The position numbers and the translations under genes are program-made. This document shows positions 39,687 to 48,872 of a stretch of DNA of 64,000 nt, piece by piece. The notes beneath the pieces are model-generated. The model had not been told where the DNA came from and searched no databases. It was given only the letters and a program-made list of their open reading frames with translations. Position 1 is the first letter of the stretch, and every line of letters begins with the position of its first letter. This DNA comes from JAHBWV01 sp964588385 (lineage in GTDB: Bacteria; Planctomycetota; Phycisphaerae; Phycisphaerales; UBA1924): positions 1-64,000 of the forward strand of contig CAZPPG010000005.1 in assembly GCA_964588385.1 (NCBI GenBank). The letters are read 5' to 3'.

Positions 39687-41975
39687 TCACTGCGGTCCGA
39701 CTGCGGCCCCGGTTCCCACGAGCTGAGTCGCGGTGGTGCGTGACTGCAAGATGGCCACAGCGGTCTGGAGTTGAAGGTCCAATCCCTCGGTCAACAGGCG
39801 ATTCGGATCCGGCCTGCCGCCCTCGTGCTGCACCATCTGACCCTGCTCATCCATCTCCGCGACGTCAGCGGCCTGGCGAATCTCATAAGCCTCCGCTTCC
39901 TGGCTCGGAAGCCGATCGACGACGAGATCGGGCATCACGCCCCAGTCCGTCACCAGGTGGCGGTTCTTGTCAATGAGGCGCCCGCCGGGCAGACGGTAAT
40001 ACTGCGTTGTGAGCTTCATCGCGGCTTCGGGCGTGATCTGCCAAACGTTCTGAACGGAGCCCTTGCCGTACGACCGCTTGCCAAGGACGATCGCGTCGAG
40101 CTTGCCCTGCTTGGCATAGTCCTGCACCGCGCCCGACACAATCTCTGATGCGGAGGCGGCACCCTCATTGATCAGGACGATCACGGGGATGTCGTTGAGG
40201 CGATTGCGTGACGGCTGCGCGTTCTGCTGATCGACAAGGGCTTCTCCCGCGGTCTCCGTCCGCACGATCACGCCCTGGGCGATGAATCGCGAGGAGATTG
40301 AGACGGCCTGATCCAGAAGCCCGCCGGGGTTATAGCGCAAATCAAGGATCATGGCGTTCAGGCCCTGCTCACGCATGGTGCGGACCGCGGCATCGAAGTC
40401 GCGTGTCGTGCTCTCCGTGAACTGCGTCAGGCGCACGTATCCGATGCCGTGCTTGCGGTCGACAAAGTAGTCCCAATCGCGCTCGCCGGGACCCGTGCGA
40501 GCCCAGCCCTTGACCGTCTTCACATCGATGTTGGCCCGAACGATCGTGATATCCAACGCCTTGAGCTCTTCACCGACCTTGCGCTCAACGGTGAGGACGA
40601 CGCTCTTGCCGGGCGCACCGGTGATCACGCTCACCGCCTGATCGAGCGAGAATCCGGCCGTTGAAACGCCGTCAACCTTCTTGATGAGGTCGCCTGAGCG
40701 GATGCCCGCGCGCTGGGCCGGTGTGCCGTCCAGCGGGGTCGTGATCTTGATGTTCTGCAGCTCGTCGAGCTGGATCTGAATGCCCACACCCACAAAGCGG
40801 CCCTGCGTCTGACGCTGGAATGTCTTGAGTTCGTCCGGCCAGATGATCGCGCTGAAGGGATCCAGCTTCGCCATCGCACCGTTGCCGAACTCGTGCAGAA
40901 GCGCCGCGTCCGGGATCGCCACGGTCGACCGGTTAACCGTCAGCAAAGCGCTGAGCGTCTTGTCCAGGTCCTCGCGGGTGAGACGAACGGGCGCATCGGC
41001 AACCGCCTTGATCTGCAGCGTGAGGTACTGCAGCAACTCCTCCCGCCGTGCGTCATCGGCAAGACCCGTGAACACGCCCCGCACGTCGCCGAGCTCTGCG
41101 AGTGTTCGAACGCCCTCCAGTCCGCCGATCACCATCTCCTTCATGCCGGCCCGATCGCGCTCGACGTATCGCTCGGCGCCACGCTGGAGCGACGAAGACA
41201 CCATGTCCCACGTGATCCCCTCTGTCTTGGTCTGCCAGCCGTCAGCCGTAGGGTTGTAAGGCGGCAGCGCGCTCAGCCCCTCGGCCAGACGCCTCTCGTT
41301 CCGAAGCGTCCAGAACCTCTCCGGCGCGTACAACCGGATCATCGCCAGACGCGAAGACTGCCGGTCCAGGTCGTCCTGGTACTCCTTGTCCTCGTCGTAC
41401 AGCAGGTTGAGCCGGTAGTAGATCTCGTTGGCCACCAGCCAATCCCCGCGGGACTCGGCATCAACGGCCGCCTTGTGCGCGCGAGCCACGAGGTCCTTCA
41501 TCCGCGGCTCGGCCATGAGCGCCGCGCGATCCACCGCGAGCATCGACAGCTCGACGGCGGAGCGCAACGCCTCGCTCACCTTGCTGTCACCGGACTTCGC
41601 GTCGGTCGTCTCGGCACTGAGATTCTCGTCAATTTTCTGCGAGAGCTTCTCGATCTGCTCCGTGCGAGAGGCCTCGCGCTTCTCGATATTCGTGCGAAGC
41701 AGCTCGGCGGAGCCAGCGACGGGCACCCCGCTCTCGGCGGGGAAGATATCGGTCGCGCGCGTCAGCGTCGCGAGAAACTCATCGCTCTTGCCGCTCCGGG
41801 CGGCCGCCCAGACGTCCTTGCTCCAGGTCGCGGCCACCGCATCCACGGCCGGCTGGGCGATCGCGACAGAGCCGACCGACGCTGCCAGAAGCGAAGCCGC
41901 GACGATCGGCGCAATCGCGAGCCCGAATCGGGAGAGATGCCCGACGCATCGGTCCTTACGCAACATCCTGTTCAT
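39687..41975 (-). CDS. S41-family carboxy-terminal processing protease (Prc/CtpA-like)
   Basis: This exported protease has 762 aa. It has a signal peptide or membrane anchor (LAIAPIVAASLLAASVGSVAIA). A long helical N-terminal region (about residues 45-370) follows, then a PDZ domain (about 395-480, with GVGIQIQLDELQNIKI and AGIRSGDLIKKVDG) and an S41 catalytic domain. The nucleophile is probably Ser608 in GAASASE and the general base Lys638 in SYGKGSVQ. A C-terminal helical tail follows. It resembles tail-specific proteases that trim periplasmic or membrane proteins, with a longer N-terminal part than CtpA. It is transcribed alone. Confidence 0.9.
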   Translation of the reverse strand: MNRMLRKDRCVGHLSRFGLAIAPIVAASLLAASVGSVAIAQPAVDAVAATWSKDVWAAARSGKSDEFLATLTRATDIFPAESGVPVAGSAELLRTNIEKREASRTEQIEKLSQKIDENLSAETTDAKSGDSKVSEALRSAVELSMLAVDRAALMAEPRMKDLVARAHKAAVDAESRGDWLVANEIYYRLNLLYDEDKEYQDDLDRQSSRLAMIRLYAPERFWTLRNERRLAEGLSALPPYNPTADGWQTKTEGITWDMVSSSLQRGAERYVERDRAGMKEMVIGGLEGVRTLAELGDVRGVFTGLADDARREELLQYLTLQIKAVADAPVRLTREDLDKTLSALLTVNRSTVAIPDAALLHEFGNGAMAKLDPFSAIIWPDELKTFQRQTQGRFVGVGIQIQLDELQNIKITTPLDGTPAQRAGIRSGDLIKKVDGVSTAGFSLDQAVSVITGAPGKSVVLTVERKVGEELKALDITIVRANIDVKTVKGWARTGPGERDWDYFVDRKHGIGYVRLTQFTESTTRDFDAAVRTMREQGLNAMILDLRYNPGGLLDQAVSISSRFIAQGVIVRTETAGEALVDQQNAQPSRNRLNDIPVIVLINEGAASASEIVSGAVQDYAKQGKLDAIVLGKRSYGKGSVQNVWQITPEAAMKLTTQYYRLPGGRLIDKNRHLVTDWGVMPDLVVDRLPSQEAEAYEIRQAADVAEMDEQGQMVQHEGGRPDPNRLLTEGLDLQLQTAVAILQSRTTATQLVGTGAAVGPQ

Positions 41976-42193
41976 GTGCTCTCCTGCATCTGGGTCCCGC
42001 CCGATTCTGTCCAGAGGGACCCGATCAGATCGTCCGTTTGCCCGTCAACACCCCATCAATGGCCGACTCAAGGGACCTCGGCCCTTCCAACTCGTACCTT
42101 TATACGGGTTGAGGGGTCTCCGGGTTGTGCCCCCAATCGCTTTGGTTATCCGGCACATGTCTTCCTTAGGATGCTCTCAGCCCGCCCGGCGCG

Positions 42194-43474
42194 TCAGAGA
42201 GGAGTCTGACGTGACAGCGTCGTGACAGCCGCCGCCGCTCGCCGACGCGCGGTCCATATCCACGCGACCGCGGCCAGCAGCGTCATAGCGCCAACCACAA
42301 GCCATTCGAACGCCCCGCCGCCGATCCAGCCTCGCTCGGTGGCGATCGCCGCCGTCAGGCCGATTCCGGGCCCGATCGTGTACCCCGCCCCGATCAGGGC
42401 CTCGTGCGTTCCCCCAGCATCCACGTCCGCCCCCCCGACCGCCATCGCGTAATACAGAGCGCCGGTGTAGACGGTGGCGATGCCAAGCCCAAGCAGGACC
42501 AAGCCTCCTCCGAGCACCAGCAGCGATGCCAAACTCTCCTGAGCCGGGCCGAGCTTTGGAGCAAGCATCACCATCGCGAATCCCACAAGCAGCGCCCCCG
42601 TCGCCGCGACTGGCGCCCACCATCGGCCGTGCCAACGGTGGTCGTGCTGCAGCCAGACAAATCCCGCGAGACGTGCCGCATGCCAAGTCGCGGTCAGCGG
42701 CGTCTGCCAGCCGATCGCCACTCCCATCGCCGCGTACGCCGTCGGCAGATACGGCGACATGGTGCTCACGATCAGATAGCCGAGCGGCAGCAAGAGTCGG
42801 TGCGCACGCAGAAGTCTCGTGTACACCAGAGGATGCGGCTCATGGTCTTCCTGGGCGTGCGCCGCGGGCTCCGCCGGCAGCATACGGACCAGCACGTACG
42901 TGAGGATGTGCAGGAATCCAAGGAAAGCGATGACTTCCAATGGATACTTCTTGACCAGCGGGCCCATCGCCCAGAATGCCACCACCAGCGACAGGGACCA
43001 GGTCACGTTAAAGCCGCCCAGAGCCCGACGCAACACCTCACCCCGGCGCCCGCCCGACAAGTACGCCTCGGTGATGGGCCACATGCAGCCGGTGAGCGGG
43101 GAGTACACCGCGACCAGCACCCACGCGGGCCACGCCCCTCCGGCTCCGGCCATCTGAGCAATCAGGGGCACAAGGCAGAGCAGCCCGCACAGCACACCGA
43201 TGCATGCGAAGGCGCCGCGGGTCGTGTGACGGGGGCTCCGCCTGAGCCACAGCAGCAACGGTCCGACCGCGACCGCCCCGGCAATGTAAGTGACGCCCAG
43301 CACGACGCCGAGCGCAAAGCTGCCCTTGACGCCCAACCCGTACGCCGACTTGGCAAGGAAATAGATGCCGTTCGTGACAACGCCGGTGCCTGTCGAGTTG
43401 ATGAACGTGAGCCAGAGCACAAGGCCCAGTCCCGCCGCGCCCGACGCCACTCCGTTGACGCCTTCCCTGTTCAT
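42194..43474 (-). CDS. MFS-like multi-spanning permease
   Basis: This roughly 426-aa protein has about 12 hydrophobic helices in two halves separated by a polar loop (EPAAHAQEDHEPHPLVYTRLL, near residue 215). That is the layout of a major facilitator. The RRSPRHTTR loop after helix 2 recalls the MFS A-motif area but is not canonical. The substrate is unknown. The start is uncertain: ATG 43474 (AGGA 11 bases upstream) or ATG 43486. The gene is isolated, with tRNA-Arg divergent upstream. Confidence 0.7.
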   Translation of the reverse strand: MNREGVNGVASGAAGLGLVLWLTFINSTGTGVVTNGIYFLAKSAYGLGVKGSFALGVVLGVTYIAGAVAVGPLLLWLRRSPRHTTRGAFACIGVLCGLLCLVPLIAQMAGAGGAWPAWVLVAVYSPLTGCMWPITEAYLSGGRRGEVLRRALGGFNVTWSLSLVVAFWAMGPLVKKYPLEVIAFLGFLHILTYVLVRMLPAEPAAHAQEDHEPHPLVYTRLLRAHRLLLPLGYLIVSTMSPYLPTAYAAMGVAIGWQTPLTATWHAARLAGFVWLQHDHRWHGRWWAPVAATGALLVGFAMVMLAPKLGPAQESLASLLVLGGGLVLLGLGIATVYTGALYYAMAVGGADVDAGGTHEALIGAGYTIGPGIGLTAAIATERGWIGGGAFEWLVVGAMTLLAAVAWIWTARRRAAAAVTTLSRQTPL

Positions 43475-43579
43475 TGACTCATGCATCCTGAAGAGCGGTG
43501 CCGCGTTGCTTCGCGGGGGAGGCGATCGTAGCATGAGGGTGGCATGGGTCCGAGAAATCGCTCCACTGCCCGTTTGTGC

Positions 43580-43653
43580 GTGCCCGTAGCTCAACTGGAT
43601 AGAGCGTCGGCCTCCGAAGCCGAAGGTTACAGGTTCGACTCCTGTCGGGCATA
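43580..43653 (+). tRNA. tRNA-Arg(CCG)
   Basis: These 74 bases fold as a cloverleaf. The acceptor GTGCCCG pairs with CGGGCAT (first pair G-T). The D-arm is GCTC/GAGC and the anticodon stem TCGGC/GCCGA encloses CTCCGAA (anticodon CCG). The T-arm is ACAGG/CCTGT. CCA is not encoded. Confidence 0.93.
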
Positions 43654-43809
43654 TTCCCCCTCACACGACTGGTCCACCCGGCCGTCGGTGTTTCCCGGCC
43701 GGACGGGTGAATCTGCCTTCGGATCAACCCGATCCCGGACGACACTCGCTTCGTACGGACGTACGACCACCCCAGTCCCACCCTCCCGTGCCGCATCTCG
43801 GAGAATCCC

Positions 43810-44691
43810 ATGACCGTCCGTTCGCTCGGCGCCTGCCTGCTCCTGACGATCGCGCCGCTGGCCCTGTTCGCCGGCGCTGCAACAGCCCAGAGCGTCGTGG
43901 TCCAGCCCACCTCCGGAAAGCAGTCGCTGCCGGCGGCCGAGGAACTCTTTGAACGCCACATCGCGGCGATTGGGGGCATGGAGGCAATCAAGAAGCACAC
44001 GTCGCTGAAGTTCACGGGAACGATCAAGATCCCGGCAATGAAGTACACGGCGTTCTCGACGCTCTGGCAGGTTGCGCCGAACTCGCTGGCGATGTTCACC
44101 GAACCGCCCGGCGGCGCTCGTGGCGAGACGTATTGCGACGGCACGTACGCGTGGGAGAAGATGCCGGCGCCGGACGGCAGCTCGATTCTGACGCTGTACA
44201 CCGACAGTCGGTGGACGGAGACCCTGTTCAGTGCGGACTTCTACGCCGACGTCGACTATCGCACCCGTTACAAATCCACGAAGACCACGGAACTCACCGA
44301 GTTCAACGGCGCGCCGGCGTACAAGGTCCTCGTCGAGTCCAACTTGGGGAAGCAACTCTACATTTTCTTCGACCAGAAATCCGGGCTGATCGTCGGCACC
44401 CACACCGTTCAGAGCGAAGGTGGCCAGATGATCCCCCTCATCACGATCAACGGCCCTTACACAGAGGTCGACGGTGTCAGGTACATCTCGGGCGTGACCC
44501 ATCGCACACCGACGGGCGACATCATCCTGACCTATCGCGTCATCGAACCCTTTCCGAAGGACGTGCCGCCGATCGAGCTTCCCGACGCCCTTAGGGAGCA
44601 GGCGGCCGCCCTCGGCGCTTCTTCGCCCCAGACGCCAGCGGAGTTGCCTCCCGTCGAGCCCTCTGTGCCGCCCCAGGAAGAACCGAAGTAA
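43810..44691 (+). CDS. Exported LolA-like protein of unknown function
   Basis: This 293-aa protein has a clear signal peptide (CLLLTIAPLALFAGAATAQ). The mature part is a beta-rich domain of the LolA/LolB-like 'outer membrane lipoprotein-sorting' type: ERHIAAIGGMEAIKKHTSLKFTG opens the domain, and YRTRYKSTK and VDGVRYISGVTHRTPTG are later strands. The C-terminal 40 residues are Pro/Glu rich. Such proteins bind lipids or lipoproteins in the periplasm, but the ligand here is unknown. Its last 101 bases overlap the 3' end of the convergent endonuclease III gene. Confidence 0.75.
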   Translation: MTVRSLGACLLLTIAPLALFAGAATAQSVVVQPTSGKQSLPAAEELFERHIAAIGGMEAIKKHTSLKFTGTIKIPAMKYTAFSTLWQVAPNSLAMFTEPPGGARGETYCDGTYAWEKMPAPDGSSILTLYTDSRWTETLFSADFYADVDYRTRYKSTKTTELTEFNGAPAYKVLVESNLGKQLYIFFDQKSGLIVGTHTVQSEGGQMIPLITINGPYTEVDGVRYISGVTHRTPTGDIILTYRVIEPFPKDVPPIELPDALREQAAALGASSPQTPAELPPVEPSVPPQEEPK

Positions 44692-45448
44692 CCGATTGTC
44701 CGGCAACGCCCTCGGCCTTGGCGGGCACCGGCTTCCGGGCGGTCACGCGCAACTCGCAGTTCACGCCATACTGCCGGCACACGGGGTGGTCCGCGCACGC
44801 GGGCATTCTCGCCTTGCAGGCACGACGCCCGTGAAAGATGAGCAGGTGTGACAGGTCGCACCAACTCGCGCGCGGAAACACCGCCATCAGCCGCTGCTCG
44901 ATCCTCGCGATAGATGTGCCCGGCGCGACCAGCCCCAGCCGAACGGCCAGTCGCTCCACGTGCGTATCGACCACCACGCCCGCGTTCACCCCGAACGCGT
45001 TCCCGAGCACAACATTCGCCGTCTTCCTCGCCACCCCCCGCAGCGTCAGCAGTTCCTCCATCGTCTGCGGCACCTGGCCGCCAAAGTCCGCGACGATGGA
45101 TGACATCGCCGCGTGAACGGCCTTGGCCTTGTTCCGGAACAGACCAATCGTCCGGATGAACGGCTCGATCTCCTCGGGGCTCGATGCCGCATAATCGCCC
45201 GGCGTCGGAAACCTCGCGAAGAGCGCGGGCGTCGCCTTATTGACGGAGACATCCGTCGCCTGGGCCGACAGAATCGTTGCGACAAGCAACTCGTGTGCGC
45301 TGGTGTAGTTCAACTCGCAGCGTGCATCGGGGTAGTGCGCTCGAAGTGACGCGAGCAGCGCCAGAGCGCGTTCAACGTCCGCCTTCGGCGACGGGCTCTC
45401 ACGAGGCTTCGCCCGAACGCTCGCCTTCTTTGCCGTCTTCTTCGCCAC
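44591..45448 (-). CDS. nth: Endonuclease III (DNA glycosylase/AP lyase)
   Basis: This base-excision repair enzyme has 285 aa. The helix-hairpin-helix is LRGVARKTANVVLG with catalytic Lys142, and Asp161 in VVVDTHVERL is the second catalytic residue. Four cysteines for the [4Fe-4S] cluster are at 211, 218, 224 and 231, spaced C-x6-C-x5-C-x6-C instead of the usual C-x6-C-x2-C-x5-C. Lys/Arg-rich N- and C-terminal extensions flank the core, the C-terminal one (about 50 residues) being encoded opposite the LolA-like gene. It excises oxidised pyrimidines. Confidence 0.9.
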   Translation of the reverse strand: MAKKTAKKASVRAKPRESPSPKADVERALALLASLRAHYPDARCELNYTSAHELLVATILSAQATDVSVNKATPALFARFPTPGDYAASSPEEIEPFIRTIGLFRNKAKAVHAAMSSIVADFGGQVPQTMEELLTLRGVARKTANVVLGNAFGVNAGVVVDTHVERLAVRLGLVAPGTSIARIEQRLMAVFPRASWCDLSHLLIFHGRRACKARMPACADHPVCRQYGVNCELRVTARKPVPAKAEGVAGQSVTSVLPGAAQRARREATPLASGAKKRRGRPPAP

Positions 45449-45451
45449 TTC

Positions 45452-46039
45452 CTACTCCAGATCGCTGCGACGGGCGGATGATGCCGACCATGCCCCGATC
45501 ACCAAACCAAGCAGGGCGAGCACGAATGTTGTGGTCATGATGCGTGAGGCCGTCGGGTGGTCGGCATTGAACGCCGCGAGATGCTGCGCCGCGGGCTCCA
45601 TCTCTCCTGCGCTCGCAGCCGCTCGATACAGCGCCAGGTCCCGGTCCATCCGGGGCGCAAGCACAAAGAAGCGATAGCTCAGCACGGCCATCAACAGCGT
45701 CAGCACCACGAGGCGCCCGGCAATCAGACGACTCGGCCACGGCACGACCTTTTTCATCACCATCAGCACCAGGGCGATCCCCGCCAGCGGTGCGCACACG
45801 AGTTGCACCAGATCAGAAGCGAAGAACAGCTTCGCAGCGACGTGTCCTGCGGCCAATCGCCAGTGCGGCTCCGTGTACAGCGGGTACGCGCCCAGTGTGG
45901 GTTCCAGGGATCGCATCGTCGGAAAGACAATTGCCGCGCTCGCACCCGCCATGCCCAGCGTGCCGACCCAGATCCCCATCGCCGAGAGATGGACCGTCTC
46001 AAGGAACGTCCGGAGGAGGGGCTGGTTGCTCTTTGCCAT
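45452..46039 (-). CDS. DUF4149-like four-helix membrane protein
   Basis: This 195-aa integral membrane protein has about four helices. The first segment contains METVHLSAMGIWVG-like residues (TVHLSAMGIWVGTLGMAGASA). Charged loops are short and the last helix (TTFVLALLGLVIGAW) ends near the C-terminus. It resembles DUF4149/TMEM205-type proteins of unknown function. It is 3 bases upstream of nth on the same strand, so the two are probably co-transcribed. A role in heme or copper transport has been guessed for relatives, but nothing here supports it. Confidence 0.65.
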   Translation of the reverse strand: MAKSNQPLLRTFLETVHLSAMGIWVGTLGMAGASAAIVFPTMRSLEPTLGAYPLYTEPHWRLAAGHVAAKLFFASDLVQLVCAPLAGIALVLMVMKKVVPWPSRLIAGRLVVLTLLMAVLSYRFFVLAPRMDRDLALYRAAASAGEMEPAAQHLAAFNADHPTASRIMTTTFVLALLGLVIGAWSASSARRSDLE

Positions 46040-46116
46040 GGCCGATCGTAGTTCTTTGCGTCAGGCCACCACGTACGTGGTCTCTGGCAGCCCACTCTCC
46101 GGGCCTATCTTCAGGA

Positions 46117-46887
46117 ATGCTCGGACAGCTGACCCTCTCGCTCTCCATCGCAGGATTGACCCGCACGAACGGACGCGAGGCCATGGCGGCCCGCCCACTG
46201 CTCCACCACGCGGCAGCCTTCCGACCCCGGGCCCTCCGTCTCGACGGCACACTTCCCGGGCTCCGAGCTCGCGAGCTCGATCGAAGCGCCCGACGCGATC
46301 TTGTGTCGTTCTTGCGTCGGCTGGGCTCCGGATTCGGCGGCATTGACCTCTGGATCCCAACAGAACACTTCGTCGACCCGATCCGCGGCGAGCGCGCGAC
46401 TTCGGCCGCGATCGACGCCATAGAGCTTTGCGCTGAACTCGCGACGCTCGACGGTCGCCCCGCAGGCCGAACCCTGTCGATCTCGCTTCCGCCTCATGCC
46501 GAGGATGTCGTGGTCGCACTGTCTGAGGTCGCGGACCGCGCGAGTGTCCGGATCGCCGATCACGGACCCGACAGCGAGAAGCGTGCGACAGGTCCTATCG
46601 GTGTCGGTATCGACCCGGCCTTCCTCCTTCTACGTGACAGAAAGCCATCGGATGAGGCGGCCCGTGCCGGGATGCGGCTCGTCGCGCCGCGCCTCTCGGA
46701 CACGGACGGCATAGGACGCGTCACGCCCGGCGAGGGCAGACTGGACCTGCTCGCGTACGCAATCGCCCTCTCGACGTCGATGGAAGGCGCAGACGTGATC
46801 CTCGACCCGCGCGGACTGCCAGACCCAGACGTGCAGGTCCGCGACGCCATCAACGCGTGGCACGCCGTGATGCCCGAGCCCGGCTGA
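46117..46887 (+). CDS. Hypothetical protein (256 aa), possibly TIM-barrel-like
   Basis: This protein starts at ATG 46117 with CAGGA directly upstream. It has no signal peptide or membrane span. The sequence alternates hydrophobic strands and helices: LTLSLSIAGL, IDLWIPTEHFVDP, RTLSISLPPHAEDVV, VGIDPAFLLL, MRLVAPRLSDTDGIG. That would suit a xylose-isomerase-like TIM barrel, a family common in planctomycetes, but the metal-binding residues are not convincing. The function is unknown. It is divergent from the DUF4149-like gene and convergent with the glucan phosphorylase. Confidence 0.6.
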   Translation: MLGQLTLSLSIAGLTRTNGREAMAARPLLHHAAAFRPRALRLDGTLPGLRARELDRSARRDLVSFLRRLGSGFGGIDLWIPTEHFVDPIRGERATSAAIDAIELCAELATLDGRPAGRTLSISLPPHAEDVVVALSEVADRASVRIADHGPDSEKRATGPIGVGIDPAFLLLRDRKPSDEAARAGMRLVAPRLSDTDGIGRVTPGEGRLDLLAYAIALSTSMEGADVILDPRGLPDPDVQVRDAINAWHAVMPEPG

Positions 46888-46907
46888 GAGCCGACGAATG
46901 ACTCGCC

Positions 46908-48602
46908 TCAGGTGAAGTACGCCCGCAAGGCGTAATCCCGCATCATCCGTTGCGTCGTGAAGTATGAGCCGTTGAGCGCGATCGCGTGCTGCATCATCGA
47001 GACGAACTTCGCGCGATCGCGGTAGTACATCGGCACCACCACGTTCTCGAGCTTGTCGTACGCGATCGCACGATCGGCCCCGTGATCGCGTGTCTCTCCG
47101 ATCTGCGCCTCGGCCCCGATCGTCCAGCCCGTCACGTTCTCGATCATCCCTTCGATCCACCATCCATCCGGAGTGGAGAGCGACGGCACACCATTGAGCG
47201 CGGCCTTCATGCCGCTGGTTCCCGAAGCTTCAAGCGGCGGTTCGGGCAGATTCACCCACACGTCGGTTCCCGCGGTCAGCAGCGCGCCAAGCTCCATGTT
47301 GTAGTTTGGAAGGAACGCGATCCGCACGTCCGCCTTCAACGCCCGAATCGAAGCGTGGACCCGCTCGATCATGCCCTTGCCGATCCCGTCGTGCGGATGG
47401 GCCTTGCCGGCGTACACGATCTGCAGAGGCCCAACCTCCTTGCAAATCCTTGCCAGACGCTCCGGATCCGAGAGGAGCAGGTCTGTCCGCTTGTACGCCG
47501 TCACCCGGCGAGCGAAGCCCAGCGTCAGCACGTCAGGATCCATCTCAACGCCGCTGTCTGCGAACACTCGATCCATCAGGGCTCGCTTCGTGACCTGGTG
47601 CGCCGCCCACACTCGCTCGGGCGCGATCCCCAGCACACCTCGCAGCTCGCTGTTGCTCCGACGCCAGCCGGGAACGTGCTCATCAAACAACTGACGCATC
47701 GGAGGCGACGCCCACGTCGCGGCGTGCACGCCGTTGGTGATCGAGTCGATCCGGTACCCGGGGAACATCGCCCGCGAAACCTCCCCGTGCTTCTTGGCCA
47801 CGCCGTTCGAGTACTTGCTCAGGTTCATCGCCAGACGCGTGGTGTTCAGGATCCCGTCCTCGCCGTAAAGGTCAGGCCGGTGGAACACCGGGTGGTCGCC
47901 GACGATCCGACGGACCTCTTCAATGGCAAACCGGTCGTGCCCCGCGGCAATCGGCGTGTGCGTCGTGAAGACACAGCGGGGACGCACGTACGACAGCGCG
48001 TCATAGTCGATGACGTCTCGCCCGGCGCGGCAGATGTACTCGCTCAGCAACTCCACCGTCAGGAACGACGCGTGTCCCTCGTTCATATGGAAGATCGTCA
48101 CATCGTGCCCGATCGCCCGCATCATGCGCCGGCCGCCGATCCCCAGGATTGTCTCCTGCTTGATGCGGTGGCGGGCGTCCCCGCCGTACAACTGGTGTGT
48201 GATCGCTCGGTCTTCCAGCGAGTTGGACTCCAGGTCGGTGTCCAGGAAATAGACCGGCACGCGGTGCCCCGTCGCCCCGTGCACGTGCATGCAGAAGCAG
48301 CGGACAAACACGTTGCGGCCCTCGACCGGAACGCTGATCCGCGGCTCCATCGGCTGGAGCACCTCCTCCGGATTCCATTCCGTGGGCCCTTCGGTCTGGT
48401 GCCCGTTCTCGTCTAACTGCTGGGTGAAGTAGCCCTTGCGATACAGAAGCGTGACCGCGCAGAGCGGCAGGCCGAGGTCCGCAGCCGCCCGGATCGAGTC
48501 GCCGGCCAGGATGCCCAAGCCTCCCGAGTACGTCGGAACGTCAGCCCGAAGCCCGATCTCCATCGAGAAGTAGGCAATGGTGTCCTTGGGGACGCTGCTC
48601 AT
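46908..48602 (-). CDS. glgP: Alpha-glucan (glycogen) phosphorylase, short GT35 type
   Basis: This 564-aa enzyme cleaves alpha-1,4-glucans with phosphate to glucose 1-phosphate. The short length and opening IAYFSMEIGLRADVPTYSGGLGILAGD identify the 'alpha-glucan family' branch rather than the about 800-aa E. coli type. The pyridoxal-phosphate lysine is Lys466 in EASGTSGMKAALNG. Other conserved stretches are FHMNEGHASFLTVEL, FTTHTPIAAGHDRF, ITNGVHAATW and FARRVTAYKR. ATG 48602 has GGAGAG 9 bases upstream. It is a single gene; the 270-base region before it is shared with the divergent efflux operon. Confidence 0.92.
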   Translation of the reverse strand: MSSVPKDTIAYFSMEIGLRADVPTYSGGLGILAGDSIRAAADLGLPLCAVTLLYRKGYFTQQLDENGHQTEGPTEWNPEEVLQPMEPRISVPVEGRNVFVRCFCMHVHGATGHRVPVYFLDTDLESNSLEDRAITHQLYGGDARHRIKQETILGIGGRRMMRAIGHDVTIFHMNEGHASFLTVELLSEYICRAGRDVIDYDALSYVRPRCVFTTHTPIAAGHDRFAIEEVRRIVGDHPVFHRPDLYGEDGILNTTRLAMNLSKYSNGVAKKHGEVSRAMFPGYRIDSITNGVHAATWASPPMRQLFDEHVPGWRRSNSELRGVLGIAPERVWAAHQVTKRALMDRVFADSGVEMDPDVLTLGFARRVTAYKRTDLLLSDPERLARICKEVGPLQIVYAGKAHPHDGIGKGMIERVHASIRALKADVRIAFLPNYNMELGALLTAGTDVWVNLPEPPLEASGTSGMKAALNGVPSLSTPDGWWIEGMIENVTGWTIGAEAQIGETRDHGADRAIAYDKLENVVVPMYYRDRAKFVSMMQHAIALNGSYFTTQRMMRDYALRAYFT

Positions 48603-48872
48603 GCTTCTGGCTCTCCGTAAGCGATCATGTCCAAGACTCGGACTGGACCGGGCTCCGTCCCGGGGCAAGGGTCAAGGGTAACGCCTTCAAGGCTCCTCGT
48701 CCGGATCGCCACGGAGTGACGCGCCCGCTCGTTCACGGAGTCGACCGGATCGCCCCCGGCGGCTGCGGATCCGCGCCATGCTGTTGCAACCCACTCATAC
48801 CCCCGCGTAGTGGTATGATGGCGGCCACGTCGGAAGCGTGATCGCACTACCCCCGTCGCTCGGAGCGGAAGC

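Noticed and set aside
46986..48416. Long open frame (476 codons) antisense to the glucan phosphorylase gene
   Set aside because: The phosphorylase frame has all the family motifs; this one has biased composition and no recognisable features.
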